DNA from: Phoronis australis
Lineage: Eukaryota > Phoronida > Phoronidae
Reading direction: 5' to 3'
Assembly: GCA_002633005.1 (NCBI GenBank)
Contig: NMRA01000060.1
Coordinates: 616,016 to 680,015 of the forward strand
DNA length: 64,000 nt
A program made the translations under genes and the position numbers. A model generated the notes under the pieces. The model was given only the letters and a program-made list of their open reading frames with translations. It ran no database searches and was not told where the DNA came from. Below are positions 36,632 to 49,317 of this stretch, piece by piece. How positions within the stretch are numbered: the first letter of the stretch is position 1; every line of letters begins with the position of its first letter.

Positions 36632-36940
36632 GTCATCCATGAATTTCCATGTGAATGTGGTGAATCATATATCGGTGAAACATTAAGACCACTGGAGACG
36701 AGAACTGCTGAACATAAGAGGTGTTGTAGAGAGGGTAATACCTCATCAGGAGCAGCAGAACACATGTGATCGAAACAACACAATATCTAGTGGAATAACA
36801 TCCGAATACTTGACAGTGAAACAGGTTCGACCAAGAGAGATATCAAGGAAGCCATGTACATGAAAGTACAAGGCAATGTCTTCAGTCAGCCAAGCAAACA
36901 ACCAAGTGACACCTGGCTCAGTCTACTTAGGAAGGTTTAA
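36620..36940 (+). pseudogene. Penelope-like GIY-YIG endonuclease domain relic
   Basis: One frame runs from 36620 to the TAA at 36938-36940, broken by a TGA and a TAG near the middle. It reads HEFPCECGESYIGETLRP, then ETRTAEHKRC, and near the end IKEAMYMKVQGNVF. CxCG..YIGET..(L)ETR..EH is the Penelope-like variant of the GIY-YIG nuclease, which nicks target DNA for retrotransposition. The terminal IKEA block is the conserved segment after it. The RT domain that should precede it is missing, so this is a 5'-truncated dead copy. Its ends are set by the inverted arms. Confidence 0.8.
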
Positions 36941-36974
36941 GTATAATAAAATTCCCTCTAAGTAAATGGATGAC

Positions 36975-37035
36975 TCCGTGGTGTAGTGGTTAAGGTGCTG
37001 GACTCGAATTATCTGGGTTCAAATCCAGCCTCGGA
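36975..37035 (+). repeat. tRNA-like sequence (probable tRNA-derived SINE head)
   Basis: TCCGTGG (36975-36981) pairs with CCTCGGA (37029-37035) with one mismatch, like an acceptor stem. TGGTGTAGTGG with TTAAGGTG resembles a pol III A box, and GGTTCAAATCC (37016-37026) is a near-perfect B box with a CTGG/CCAG T-stem. The whole is 61 nt, about 10 nt short of a tRNA in the anticodon region, so it is not a functional tRNA. It sits between the Penelope stop codon and its right arm. Confidence 0.6.
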
Positions 37036-37067
37036 AAAAAATCACACTATGAGTGTACCACAAATCC

Positions 37068-37170
37068 TTGCTCGTTCTTCTAATAACGCGAGAACACCTG
37101 ACGTTGTGACACTGTAAATAGACGCGAGGTCGATGTAAATAGACCAAGAGATTACTAATAATAGTTGTAA
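37068..37170 (+). repeat. inverted arm of Penelope-like element, right
   Basis: Reverse-complement partner of 36504-36631. Compared with the left arm it lacks 28 nt between CTGAC and GTTGTGAC, which removes exactly stem II and the GAAAC of the hammerhead-like motif. Confidence 0.75.
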
Positions 37171-38750
37171 CACGCCATCACCTGAGAGGGATTTGAGAAA
37201 GTCACTACATTAAGCTGATAATCAAGTTAACTAGCTTCGAAGGATACCAGTTTAGACCATATATATCACCATAAAATCAGTACCAAAATAATAACAAAAA
37301 TGTTGATGACTGAGTCCATTTTCAAAGTAAACAGAGTTAAACGCTTCAAGAAAAGTAAAATTTCTCGGTGGGATATAACTCGCTGCTGCAGTTTTTTCAA
37401 ATGCCTTCTAGGAAAGCTGTCGGATCGTAAGATTTGCTGATAATTCGAGGCTCGTTTTTCACTGTGATATATATTTATTGAAGGATACACAGAACATACA
37501 AAGAAATAATAACAAACCCAGAAACCGCGAAGCGTTATATCTGGGTTGTAAACAATTCATAAATGAAACTTATATACATAGAGATATATACAATTAAGTA
37601 GTATCTAAAATAAGTATTCCAATACTTAGACATGCTATTACAGATATATAAAAACAAAAATATTTACAGATTCATTTGAGGCTCGTTCTAAGGACGTGTA
37701 ACCTGATTGACAATTTGTGTTTTAGGTAGTGAGATTTTTTCCGCGTTATCAGATGGCACTTGTCTCAACAAACTTTCTCGAAAATATTTGCTAATATTTC
37801 GATGCATTTTGAGGCTCACTTTCTGTCTTTTATTTTTGTATGCTACTTGCTTAGTCACACTCGCACATAAAAGCATGTTGCATCTGAACTAAATCTAACG
37901 GGACATCACAAAATAAATGTTAAACGCAAATTCAAGCAGATGCACAGATTTTTTTTACCAAGAGACATTAACTAAATTATACAATACAGTGCCTGTGGAG
38001 AAGTACATTAGGCTGCCCTAGAGAGTTGACCAACTCTAACTAAATTAGAAACGCACAATCAAATGGTTAAGAACATAGGAAAGCTAGCTGTCGTGGTGTT
38101 GTATTGTGTAACTGATTTATGAATCAGTAGTGATTAAAAAATTTCAAGAAAGGAACATCACCCGATGTTAGTAAAAAGGGTTACTGTTAAACAGATTTGA
38201 TTTTTATGTAACATAAGTAAATGTAAACTTCTTGTTTTTTGCAATTATTGTGAAAAGTTTGTTTTTCATTAGGCCTACTTCATTGTGCAATTCTGTAAAT
38301 GCATTTTTATGAGACAAATGTGCGAGTATTCGAGACAACTTCAACCACAATCCATGACAAATGAACATCGGCCAACGCCAGGTCTTTCAATTGTTGACCT
38401 TTTTGGCAATTTAATATACCAAGATTTCTTTAGCGCTTGATAAATTTGCAAAGATGCACACCACACTTATTTCGATAATCTCTGGTGACGAGAATGTACC
38501 TCAGAATTCTATTTACCATCAAATAAAAGCTATTCCTAAATACCCGGAAATTGTTGTCGAAAAAAACCCCTAGTTTAGAAAAACGTGGTCACAACTTATC
38601 TAAAGAAAGCCCTGTTGTGGAGCCCAGTAACTGCAAGGCATGGTTCGGCCGTGTGGTGTGCCGGGCCCAACCGTGTCGTGACCTGTGATGCTTTGCTGCA
38701 GATTAGCTGATGAAATCATGGAGATTTTGAGACATCCAGTTGACAAATCA

Positions 38751-39285
38751 CAGATGAAATTTGAATCTAATCTCTCACGAAATTCAGCTTGGCTATTGAT
38801 GTTATTATTATTCTGGCTAATAGGTGGCGCTTTAGCCAGACGGCGCGGCATTGAGGTCAGGACATTGTCCCACACGTTTGACAGATTGAACCTTAAACCA
38901 ACTCGTTTATTCAAAGAGGGACTCTCGATTCGTTCACGTAGAGCTTTCTTATCGCCCCTTCTGAACCAAATTTCCACATAGTCTCGGATACTGATGATGT
39001 CACTATTCTAGACCATAAGGAAGATTGGTTCAGAAGGGACATTAAGGAAGCTCTACACGAACGCATCGAGAGTCCCTCTTTCAATAAACGAGGTGGTTTA
39101 AGGTTCGATCTGCAACACGTGTGGGATAGTGTCCTGACCTCAACGCCGCGCTGTCTGGCTAAAACGCCACCTATTAGCCAGAATAATAATAACACCAATA
39201 GCCAAGCTGAATTCCGTGAGAGACGGACGCAACTTCGCTAACTTTACTAAGTTTTATTTCCAGTATTAGATTCAAATTTCATCTG
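38751..39285. mobile_element. head-to-head Penelope-type C-terminal fragments (large palindrome)
   Basis: The left arm 38751-38970 (minus strand coding) and right arm 39023-39285 (plus strand coding) are highly similar inverted copies separated by about 50 bp. Both read WFRR, then (K)KEAL/ERIESPS, NKR, RF.L..VWD.VLTS and AKxPPISQNNNN. This looks like the conserved region after a GIY-YIG domain in Penelope-like elements (W..R.IKEA...R..PSLN...). The right arm has a 42-bp insertion (about 39220-39261) missing from the left. The family call is by pattern only; the palindrome itself is plain. Confidence 0.6.
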
Positions 39286-40884
39286 AGATTATCTGATGAT
39301 GCGGTAAGCGGAAAAATGTACAGAGATTTCCATGTTCACCCGAACAGTCGCACAACAAAAATGACGTCCATCCACCCTGTAGTGGAGAATTTTGCAAGTA
39401 CGTCGCCGTACAAACAGACTCTTTCGCCTTACATTACAGGCCAAAGTAAACAATCTCCTTCGATTGCTTCTGAGCATGTGTGTTAAGAATGCAAACTGAT
39501 TCCCTTGTCAAGCCGTGCGGCAGTATTAAATGCCTTGCTTTTAAAGTTGAGTGGTGTTTCAAGCTTATAACATTCAACATCGTACACAAAATGAGAATGT
39601 AATAGTTGTTTAATAAATAAGTGTTGTGATGCATTTAACCGCATTTAACAGCATCAAACAACCTCATCTGCGAAAAGTTGGGTCATTTAGTCCAACTCCC
39701 TGACGATAAAACATCAGAAGAATTCATCGCGTTAATCATGTTTATGACTAGGTGATTATTAAATGCCATTGTTTTATGGTTGCCAGGTATTTTTATTCAC
39801 AGAAATGTCACACCACAGTTGTCAGGGGTGATTTGTCGCTGTGCTTAACAAGTCGTCTGTTTTTGAAGTGTACATGACCTGCATTGACCTATAAGATGGT
39901 ATGTGCAAAGTCACATAGTGCTAAAATTTAATGCACGGTTAACCTTATCAACAAAAATCCCGTAACAATTTTGATCAACAAATTGCATCTTCAAATCTCA
40001 AACAAGCGCCTACACACTGCAAAATAATTGTCAAAGGCTACATGTACACGTGTGCTGAAGACAGATTACAAGGTACACTGTACTAGCTTCACACGGGTAC
40101 CAGCTAGTGTAAGGGATTCAGGTTTAGCCGGATTTACGCTAGACATGGGAAGTTGCCCTGGTGATACATGCTTGAGTTAGGAAACAAAAATATCACGTAA
40201 AAGCTGTGCTGTTATCAATACGTTTATGTATTATTTGCTATTGTCATCCAGTTTTTTCTGTATCGAATTTCATTTGTTGAACGCCGTTGTTATCGTTTTT
40301 TCACCGTTCACAAATGTGATGGTGGCAATACCACGAAGGACATACACACAACGTGTCTTTATTACCATACCTCAAATTAACATGTATATATCTTTTTATG
40401 AATGTACGTTTCTCGTGTTTAGCTGTAGTGAACAAAGTCCTCAATCAAATTATCTTGGTGCTATTTCCATCATAGTAGAGCATGGATAAGTTTGCTCTGC
40501 AAACAGCGTGTGGCAAAGAGAAAGCGCAGTGGCCTTGGCATGTAGAATACAGCAGCTTCAGTCTGCGAAACACATGTCTCGCACTGTGTTGTCTTCCAGC
40601 AAATGGAGTCTAACCAACCAAATGATGTTGGACCGGGTTCACGGAGAATTAGTGTCCGTAGGCATAAAAGTTCAACGACCTTCGCCAAATAAAATTCTTC
40701 GTTTTTCCCAATTACGAAGGTGACGTTTTCAACCAGTAATCGAGATTTTTAAATGATTATATACAAAAGGCATTTCAAATCTTGAGTTGTTCATTCGTAG
40801 TAACTAGTATCTGGAAGAGAAAAGAAAAGAAAAAAAAACATCGATCAAGTATACTTCGGAGCCATTTTGATGCATCAGTTTTAA

Positions 40885-41000
40885 CATGTCGCTTCAAAAG
40901 TGTAGGACCTCGCAAAATGTAGCCAAAATCACGCGTCCTCATTTAAAATACACGACAACATCTCACGTAATCTTGCGAAGTCCTAGCGTTACTGAACTCA
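40885..41000 (-). repeat. dispersed repeat, relative of 13318-13440
   Basis: The reverse complement shares GTTCAGTAACGCTAGGAC and GTGTATTTTAAATGAG with the copy at 13318. Confidence 0.5.
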
Positions 41001-42939
41001 GGGCAAGTTTGCCGGTGCTTCCATCAGGTTTGGATAACCTGCAGCATACGAGCTTTTTTTCCCATACAGAATTGCAGCCAGGTCGAATTCACCTACAGTG
41101 TAGGTATTTCTGACAGGGTTAGATCAGTTTTCAGTTTTTATGTGGTCTGTCACACACAACAGCATGAGGATGAATATGCGATTCTAGACGTAATCAATAT
41201 TACTAGATAACTTGAAAACGTTTAAAAGAAAATGCCCAGTGGGATTATGTCATTCTGTACCAGTCCAACGAGGCAAAGGTTCACCTAAATAATTACCGCA
41301 GACACCTGACCTGATGCAAGACACTTCGAACACTTGTTTACAACAGAGACCGTCTCTGTTTACAACTGAATCAGAACCCAAAATGCAAAAAATGTGGTGA
41401 TTGTGACCATAATATTCCACAGCAGGACCGTTTCCACGTTCAGGACTTAACGCCGAGATGAATGATTAAAACGGAAACACGAAGCTTTTGAGGAGTTGAC
41501 TCTGTGGGCTAGTAGTTGTAGGCTTACGGAGACAAAGGACAACTCCGGCGTGACTATGTATGGCCTTCGGTTCACTTTTTGCAAAAAATGGACAAACATG
41601 GAATTACATGTATCAATTGCACTGCAGTAAAGATTGGAATAAAGGTTGCGATGTTGGCCACTTATCTATAACAAAGGTGCTTTTAACGTGAAGAATTAAC
41701 GAGGAACTCGCACATCCCGTCGTGGTTTCGAAGTAGGTCTAAGTGAAGCACGCGACTACGCCTACGCGGCGGCGAACGGTTGCCCATAAAATACTGTACC
41801 GAGGCATACCCTTCATTTGACTCGAATTAACGGTAAACGCAGGCCGCGGATGAATACCCCGAATTGTATTTGGGTTCGAGAAAGTAGCGCGTTCGCAGGA
41901 TCGACTGAAGCCACGAATCGGTAAGACAAAGAAAAAAAAACACGCCGGGGAATTGTGGTCATATAACCCGGCGCTTTTTCGTCGCGGGAACGAATGGGAA
42001 GGAGGCGTCGGGCGGCGGCGGGTGTCTTCGCGGCCGCTCTCGAGTTGTTTTTGTCCGACGGAGTCGAAGCCAACATCCGGGTCCTAATTTAGCGTTTTAA
42101 TTTATAGATGCCTATCATTTTTGAGGGAAAACGTAATGTTGGATCATTATGGAAAGCCAAATTTAACATGCATGCTGCACACACGAATGACACTTGTTTG
42201 TGAAATAATGCTGGAGATTGATAATTTGGGTAATCAACCGCAAATGTAAAAAGTGGAGTGGTAGGTGACCATAGGTTAAGAACAGGATGCTTAAGAGAAC
42301 GAAAATAGGTGCATAACATGGCCTGACGTTAGAGCTACCAGTAGAAAATGTTTCTGTCATCGAAAATTTTGTGCGAATGAATCCAATGAAATTTGAAGAA
42401 CTCTTTCAGGGTTTTCCTCACTGAAAACGGCTGACATTTTGTTTGCCATGTATCGTCACATGACCTAGACAACTCTCTCATTGGCTGATTTAATATCTGC
42501 TTAGGTACATGTAGATTACCGTTAATCATGCAGCAAACTAGCCGCGGAAAGCTATTTTTCTCAGTCATATTGTCTGGGCATGCTTATCATCAGTGCTTTG
42601 AAACATTGTTGAGAGAGTACCATGATTCCATGTCGATCAACAGTGTTGCGTGGAAAAGTTGTTGTTGAACTTGGTTAAACTGCTGTAATAAACACATCTA
42701 CTGTCAAAGTCGGCGAATTCTTGTTTTTAACATTTTCGATTAGTTTTGAGTTCTTTGGAATTGACTCTACACGAAACAGTAAACAGTCTGTAGATCACAT
42801 TCAGTCATCGCCTCTGTTCGCCTCAGCATCGTCTTGACATCTCTGTCGAATTTGAATACAGCTCCAATTTAGCGATCAATTCCATCTTTCGATTGCAACA
42901 CGTGGTTAAGGCTTCGACCTTTATTGTTGGCGTACGTTC

Positions 42940-43071
42940 ATGGACGTCGCAGCACTGAAAATAGTGGGGCTATAGCCCCCCTTTGGTGCACCGCCCTTAG
43001 CCTATGGACGGTGTAGCAATGAAAAAAGTGGGGTGGCTATAGCCCCTCCAGCCCCCTTTGGTGCGCCGCCC
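42940..43071 (+). repeat. tandem duplication with GGCTATAGCC palindromes
   Basis: Two diverged units (42940-42996 and 43004-43071) each run from ATGGACG through GTGGGG, GCTATAGCCCC and CTTTGGTGC to CCGCCC. The second unit has a short internal expansion. It could be the duplicated end of a DNA transposon; no partner end was found. Confidence 0.7.
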
Positions 43072-44696
43072 ATGATGTTAAAATATTTTAGTAGTAACAA
43101 ATGGAAGGAACAAATATTGGTGCTTACAAACAATGAAACCCACCACAGTCGTCAATCAAGTCCATGGGAGTAGAACCATTCCTTCACTGCAACAATGTGG
43201 GCATCGAAGATTTGCACAAACTGTCGCAAATTGAGAGTTACGACAGTCTGTTCAATAATTTGTGCTTCAAAGGTCGGCACAAAGTATTGCAAATTGTGAC
43301 AATTTGTGCAGTTGAGACAATAGTCTAACATAGCAGTCCCAACGTCGTACTTTTCTCCAATGTTAAATAGTGGAGTTGAAAGCTTCCGTTAAAATAGTGC
43401 ACAGATATACCGTGCCTGCAGGTCTTATATGTAGCTCCGCCATTATATTGGCTATGCAGTTTCGATAAAAACTGAACTGTACGTGCACAAGGAATAACGT
43501 CAGACCCCCTTCAGATATTTATGCTCATCAATAAGGTCGCTGGCGACGACTGTTATTTCGGACCTCTGTGCTCAAATAACTGATAAATGGGAGACTCTCA
43601 ATGATAGTAAAAAACTGCCAACACCAATTTGACGTTTTATGTCGCCCTTTTAGACTCCGGCACGAACAGGACGCTTTAGTGTTCAATTGCATTCTATTGA
43701 AAGCCTCAAATAAATGCGTTTGGTAGAGAATTTTTCCTAAGTAATCCAAAGTTTGATGTTATGAATAAAATTGCTCCTTCTTAACAATAGATAGGCTTGT
43801 CTTGTTGCAATTTCCGCAGCAACTCCTAGTTCACATTTTGCAATGGCTGAATTATGTACATGTATACAGATTACAGTGATAAATTATGCTTTGAATTATT
43901 AGTGGATTGGCTTCGCGTATCGCTCAGTTAATATGCATTTAGTTGCCTTGTTGGTCAGAGCAACGAAGTTTCTTAAAACTCACTATTTTTTCACATGTAC
44001 TTGAGCTTGTTACCACAAATGCTGATGACAGCAAAAATTGAAATGTGGGTTAACTCATCTATTTGATTATTATACCTAATTCACCATGAACAAAATGACT
44101 CAAGGCCAAGTGCTTTACAACTTCGGGTTTTGATGCACTGACATTTCTTTTTTCACAGACATGATTAGAGATCAATGGGAGAAAGATCTAGCCAGTCACG
44201 TACTCTTACGACAAAATCTCGCGGACTCTTGGGAGATCTTGCTTTTCTGGCGACGTATTAGCGTTATCGAACTTTCCCCTGGTTGTTACAGATCACATGT
44301 TGGCATTTTGGGGTCATAGGTTGAATCTTAACCACCCAGAGCTAAGTACACCTGGCTTTCGCCATAAACAAAAACGTTCTCTGTTGAAGTTGCGTATTTG
44401 TAAAACTGAAAATGACACTAAAGTGTTATCCTAAACGCTTTCCAATACTTTCTCATTAATTTAGTTTTGTTCTGGACAGAAACACGTATAAAACACAAAT
44501 CGTGTACGTATTCTGCTTCTCGATGATGAAGAATCAAAGAAGCATGTAACTACTTGAATAGTGAGGTCACACTAAACTCGCCACATGCTTGGGAGAGCAA
44601 ACGGTTAAATATACATGGTAATACTATATGCAGAATGAGTCATGCAGTTTCTGAACCTGAGTTCTTACATTGTAAATGTATTGACCTTAAAGGAGA

Positions 44697-45304
44697 ATGC
44701 TACCAAAACAATGTACAGTTGTATTTTGTATCAAATTAGATTGAATTGTTCCACTCGATAACAGCAAACTCAGCTCTTTTACCTGACACAAGACGGCAAA
44801 CGGAGGTGCTGAAATAAACCATTGACGTCACAGGTTCTAAAACAGTCTGCTCAGCAGTTCACAACACGCTTCTTCGTATCGGCTAATAGGTTGAATTTGT
44901 TGTTTTACACCGATAAATCATCAAAATTTGATGTAAAAGCCTTACAAATACATTAAAATTTTAAACAAATGAATTGTTTTATTTCGCTGTTACGGATTTA
45001 TAGAATTCTTTAACGTACCGTAGCGGGATGTTTGGAGTCTGTTTGGTGATAAATTAGACTTATTCTTCCGTGAAATACAGAAGAAGAGCATAGTCATGTT
45101 ATGTAATTTTAGAGTTGCGATTTTTTTCAGTTCAAAACACAAAACGCTCGTTAAAACCTAGCGACTCGGAACCCGATCTGGTCCGTCGCGGCCGGGGACT
45201 ATAGACATCCCGAACGTAAATCAGACGGTTTAGTGGGCTGCGAAACTTGAAAATCAAATTTGCAGTCACGAGATATATTTATGTATATCTTTGATATATA
45301 TATT

Positions 45305-45337
<33 letters not shown>

Positions 45338-46023
45338 AAATATATATGTATATGCACATGTATATGTATATGTATATACATACATGTATCAAAATAAAAA
45401 TTTTCTTAACATCTGACCATGGCATATGAAATCGAGTTATAGTTTCTCAACAACTTTCTGTCAGCTAACACTGAACTATCATAGTATTGCACGTATGGTG
45501 GTCAATCAATATATTGCATCTGAAACCGGTAACACAGTGTGATTTATTCATTGTTGATTTCTCAGTAGATTTGCACTCACAAACATTCCTAAGGCATTAC
45601 AAATTGTATCTACTGAGAAGGACTTGGGCACTTTGTTTCATTTTTTTATAAACGTTGGTTAGGAAGAGAATAATTCATTTTGAAACAGAACAATGGCCGG
45701 CCGCCACAGACACGGAGATATTTCAAGGCCTCTAACGGCGTGCTATTCACTCTTTACTGCCGGGAACCAATTCTGAAGCATGTCGGGTTGTCGAAGAAAT
45801 CAAAGAAACGTATATACCCGCTTTCCTCGCAGCTTCATGGTTCACACAAGCGGGAACGATACTCCACACCATAGCAGCACACACTCTGCTGAAGAACCAC
45901 TGACGACGCTGTGTCACAGGTTAACGCGGCACCTTTCGGCGAGGTGAGATCGACTTTATACGAGGTGATGTTCGATTAAGACGGTAACAAAAACTGATTG
46001 AATCGGGTGGCATTCTCCTTTAA
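44697..46023 (-). mobile_element. TTAA-flanked DNA transposon, copy 2
   Basis: TTAA at 44697-44700 and 46020-46023 flank inverted termini AGGAGAATGCTACC and (reverse complement) AGGAGAATGCCACCC. The element is the inverted homologue of 58660-59613; homology covers both ends and much of the interior. Minus strand frames near 45700-45830 give GKRVYTFL, then MLQNWFPAVKSE, resembling a degraded THAP DNA-binding domain. TTAA targets are used by piggyBac and Kolobok elements, and THAP domains occur in Kolobok transposases, so Kolobok-like is the preferred inference. It is longer than copy 1 partly because of an AT microsatellite inside it. No catalytic domain remains. Confidence 0.7.
45272..45389. 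repeat. (AT)n/(TATG)n microsatellite
   Basis: A TA-rich tract with TATG and TACA interruptions inside the TTAA transposon. It is absent from the homologous position of the copy at 58660-59613, so it arose after the two copies separated. Confidence 0.9.
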
Positions 46024-46389
46024 AACATCGTGAATCATAAGGCGAGTCAACAACCTGGGTGGTATAGGATTTAGGTTCCTTTGATTTTTCCACGCATACC
46101 GTGATCAATACGCGCTTAGAACGACTTTACTTACAACCCCCAAACTCCACTGAATTCTGAATACTGTCTTTTCTAATTATTACCACTGATCCGACATGAG
46201 TTATTTCACCACGTGTAAACCCGCTAGCTAAATGAGACATGTAACGAAGATACTCTGCCATGCTTTACTGAATAATATCTTCCCGAATCTCGCACATGGA
46301 TCAACACACACTGTATTCAATCCACTGGCTGAACATGTACGTGAAATGAAATGAAAGGGTGTCAAACAACTGGTATGATCAAGCTAAAC

Positions 46390-48170
46390 ACTACTTCATC
46401 AATGATTCCATTGTGTTCCATCTCCTATAAGGCGGCATCATATCTGTTCTTCAAAACGAATCTCGAATTTTTACTAAACTTACTTTTCAACCATTTAACT
46501 AAGTTTTGACCATGGTCACGTTATCCGGAACTTTGGAGGAAATAAATGCAGACCCCCAACGGAGAACCACCTCATATCAGTCTCTCTTTATTTTCATGAA
46601 CTTGTCAAACTCATCGAGAACAGTATTATTTCCAGGATTCTTTTCATCAGTTTTGATACCCAGACAATGTAATTCCCAAATCTGTTTCTATTGGGACTCA
46701 GGGACGTAGTTCAAACTGAGCAGGTGCTACCAGACTCTCCTTTGTCGCTACATTCACCGAAATGTGGTCTCATTGATAACGTACGAATCATTTTTTAAAC
46801 ATTTTGTGGTATTTATCCAAGTCGACGAGGAACTGTCTCTACCTACCATGTCCACGCTTAACCATGAGATCCAAACCGTGAAAATTCCCCAGTACAGAAG
46901 GAGGCACTTTAGGTCTGCTGATTGGCGTACATACATGTAGGCCTATGTTTGGAACTCCAACTACTGGAAAAGGACAGAGACGACATTTAAATTCAATTAC
47001 TTCATTCCCAGATCATTCCAATATCTAGAACCATCACACTTGTCAGTCAGATGTCCTGTAAACCTAAACACCTTCTTCCTAACTGCTTAACAAGACCTTC
47101 GCGTACCTATGTCTTACCTGACCCGGTATCAAACAGCCTTGGTACTTCTACCTTCGCGCCCTAGGACGACCTCTTCTACGGTCTACAAAATAGTACAGAT
47201 TTTTGTATAAGAGATGGTTTTTGTTGGCCGAGACACTAACACTAGTAACATTGGAAGGTTGACTGTCAGGGTTATACCCTACGTTAGATTCTTCAAGCAA
47301 AGTGAATCATGTTTGACCATGCATGTCTTACAATAAGATTTGCATTCGCTTGCAAAATGACCTGCTCCAATACAAGCAAATCGCAAACCTGCACATTTGA
47401 TCCATCTGCTTTCTTTGAATTATGCTAGCCTTAATGAAGTCTCAATATACTTCAGTGCTCAGTGTTGGCGAAGTCAAAGTATCTCCAGTGGGTTTGTTTA
47501 CTTTTAAATCAAACTCCTCTCTGGGAACTTTTCCCACGGTAACTGAACCATACGCATTTTACTCCTTGCGAAATTGAATCTCTTTTGACAAAAAGTACAA
47601 TACAAAATTTATCTGCCTCCTTGCCGGTAGCCTTGATGCAAATATGTTTTCACAATCAGTCACACGCAGTTCGTTAGCAGGCTACCTTGTCGGTTGGCAT
47701 TTGCCTGGCCCACTCCATAGTGATAGAGTGAAAGATGAGAGCAACAGGATAACAGGTGAAACACCATAATTTTCACCACGGATATCGAGTGCTTGGTAAC
47801 TCCCACATGGGTAAATATTCCGTCGTGTAGCTTCCACAAGTCACCGGCAGACGCTCGTGCGAGTAAGCAAATTGCCAACAGCTCCAGAATATGCACAAAC
47901 ACTGTGTGCTGAGTACGAATGGTTTGCTCAACATCTCCAGTGCCTTGTGGTAGTCTTTTAAAGAGATACCGTCAACAGATCGTTTGCCTCACTATGAACA
48001 AGAGACAGCAGGCAACATCCGCCATATCCGTGCCATGTGCAGTAACGCCGAGATCGCCTATCCAATGCGTCTCTACTAAACTTCAGAAAACCGAGCTTTG
48101 GTATCTTTGACGTGTGGTCATGGCTTCTGCTAGCAGATCCACAGACCTCTAGCCCTGGATTGCCAGCTCC
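46390..48170 (-). pseudogene. BEL/Pao LTR-retrotransposon relic (gag, zinc knuckle, protease)
   Basis: Minus strand, 5' to 3', in broken frames: a gag start KIPKLGFLKFSRDALD (about 48065-48112), KDYHKALEMLSKPF, KLHDGIFTHV with ALDIRGENYG, a zinc-knuckle block ACIGAGHFASEC then CKTCMVKHDSLC (47300-47392), the aspartic protease core LFDTGSGKT (DTGS at 47120-47131), the Pao signature WELHCLGI (about 46660) with YEVVLRW, and NGIIDEV (about 46410). This is the standard order of a BEL/Pao Gag-Pol up to the start of RT. Many stops and frameshifts make it dead. LTRs and the RT/integrase part were not found. It lies antisense in the LU intron. Confidence 0.75.
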
Positions 48171-49210
48171 GATCTCGCAGCCGCTGACGTTGCGCCACGC
48201 ATGCGTGAGAGTTGTTTTCATTCGTTTGCTCCGGCCAGAGTACATACATGAGAACGCCAATTCGTAAGTGTCATAAAGCAATGTATATATTTACGCGCGA
48301 AATTCAAGGCAATCCCAAAATATTTTTAACACCATTTGCTCGCTAGCAATTAGCACTTGATTGACGTGACCGATTACGCCATGCAAGATATTATGCAATT
48401 GTTTAAAGCAGAACTACTTGAGAGCTTTCTAGTAGGTCCCAGTAAATTTGTCATTGATGCATAAAGGTAGTCTGGAACATTATGGATCCTACCATATATT
48501 TGTAGAATGGCTGCATACAGTAGAATCCAAAAAAACATTAATGCGCTTGGGTTTACGAAAACTTCCAGATCACTGTCCATAAATACTCAGTTAAGAGTAA
48601 GTGAGAATTCATTGCAGTCACAGAATAAGCACTCAATAGATGACCTGTTATAGAGATATGATGTCATGATATTAGTTATGAAACAAGCAACGAGTTAGGC
48701 AGTTGGTGAACAAGTCAAGGCTTCACTACGCTCTCTGCAGCATTAGAACAGATATATCATCGGACGCTTTGTGTTAGTAGACTTGTGCACGTTTGTCCAA
48801 AGTTACTGAGTAAATGCTTCTCATCCAATATCCATGATGCCTATTTCGGGATTGCTACTTCGCATTTGAGGCTAAACACTTCCCATCCAATGTTTGCCCT
48901 TCTTTAATAGTCAAGCATGGGTGCACTTAATTAATTCTGACGCACTAACAGTCCGTCGGTACACATGTAAACGAAACTAAACCACCTCTTCATGTTTAAG
49001 CAGGGAAAAAACTTTACCACCGGCAAAACACCTTCAGCTGATTTCCCACTATATTAGGGAACTATGTGTGCGAATGACTGATATGTGGCTCACACAATTT
49101 CCACATGTTTTGAGAATCACAGCATAAAAATGCATATCGACATTTTCAGCACAACATGGTGTAAGTTTAGATGTTTTAGTTCATAACCTAATGTGATGTG
49201 CATCTCTATC

Positions 49211-49240
49211 TAACATAATAATAGTAATAATAATAATAAT

Positions 49241-49317
<77 letters not shown>

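Noticed and set aside
41813-42076. GC-rich minus-strand ORF with a NotI-type site, considered as vector or CpG-island exon
   Set aside because: No vector sequence was recognised, no splice sites and no domain.
47919-48281. Overlapping ORFs on both strands as separate genes
   Set aside because: They are pieces or shadows of the BEL/Pao gag relic.
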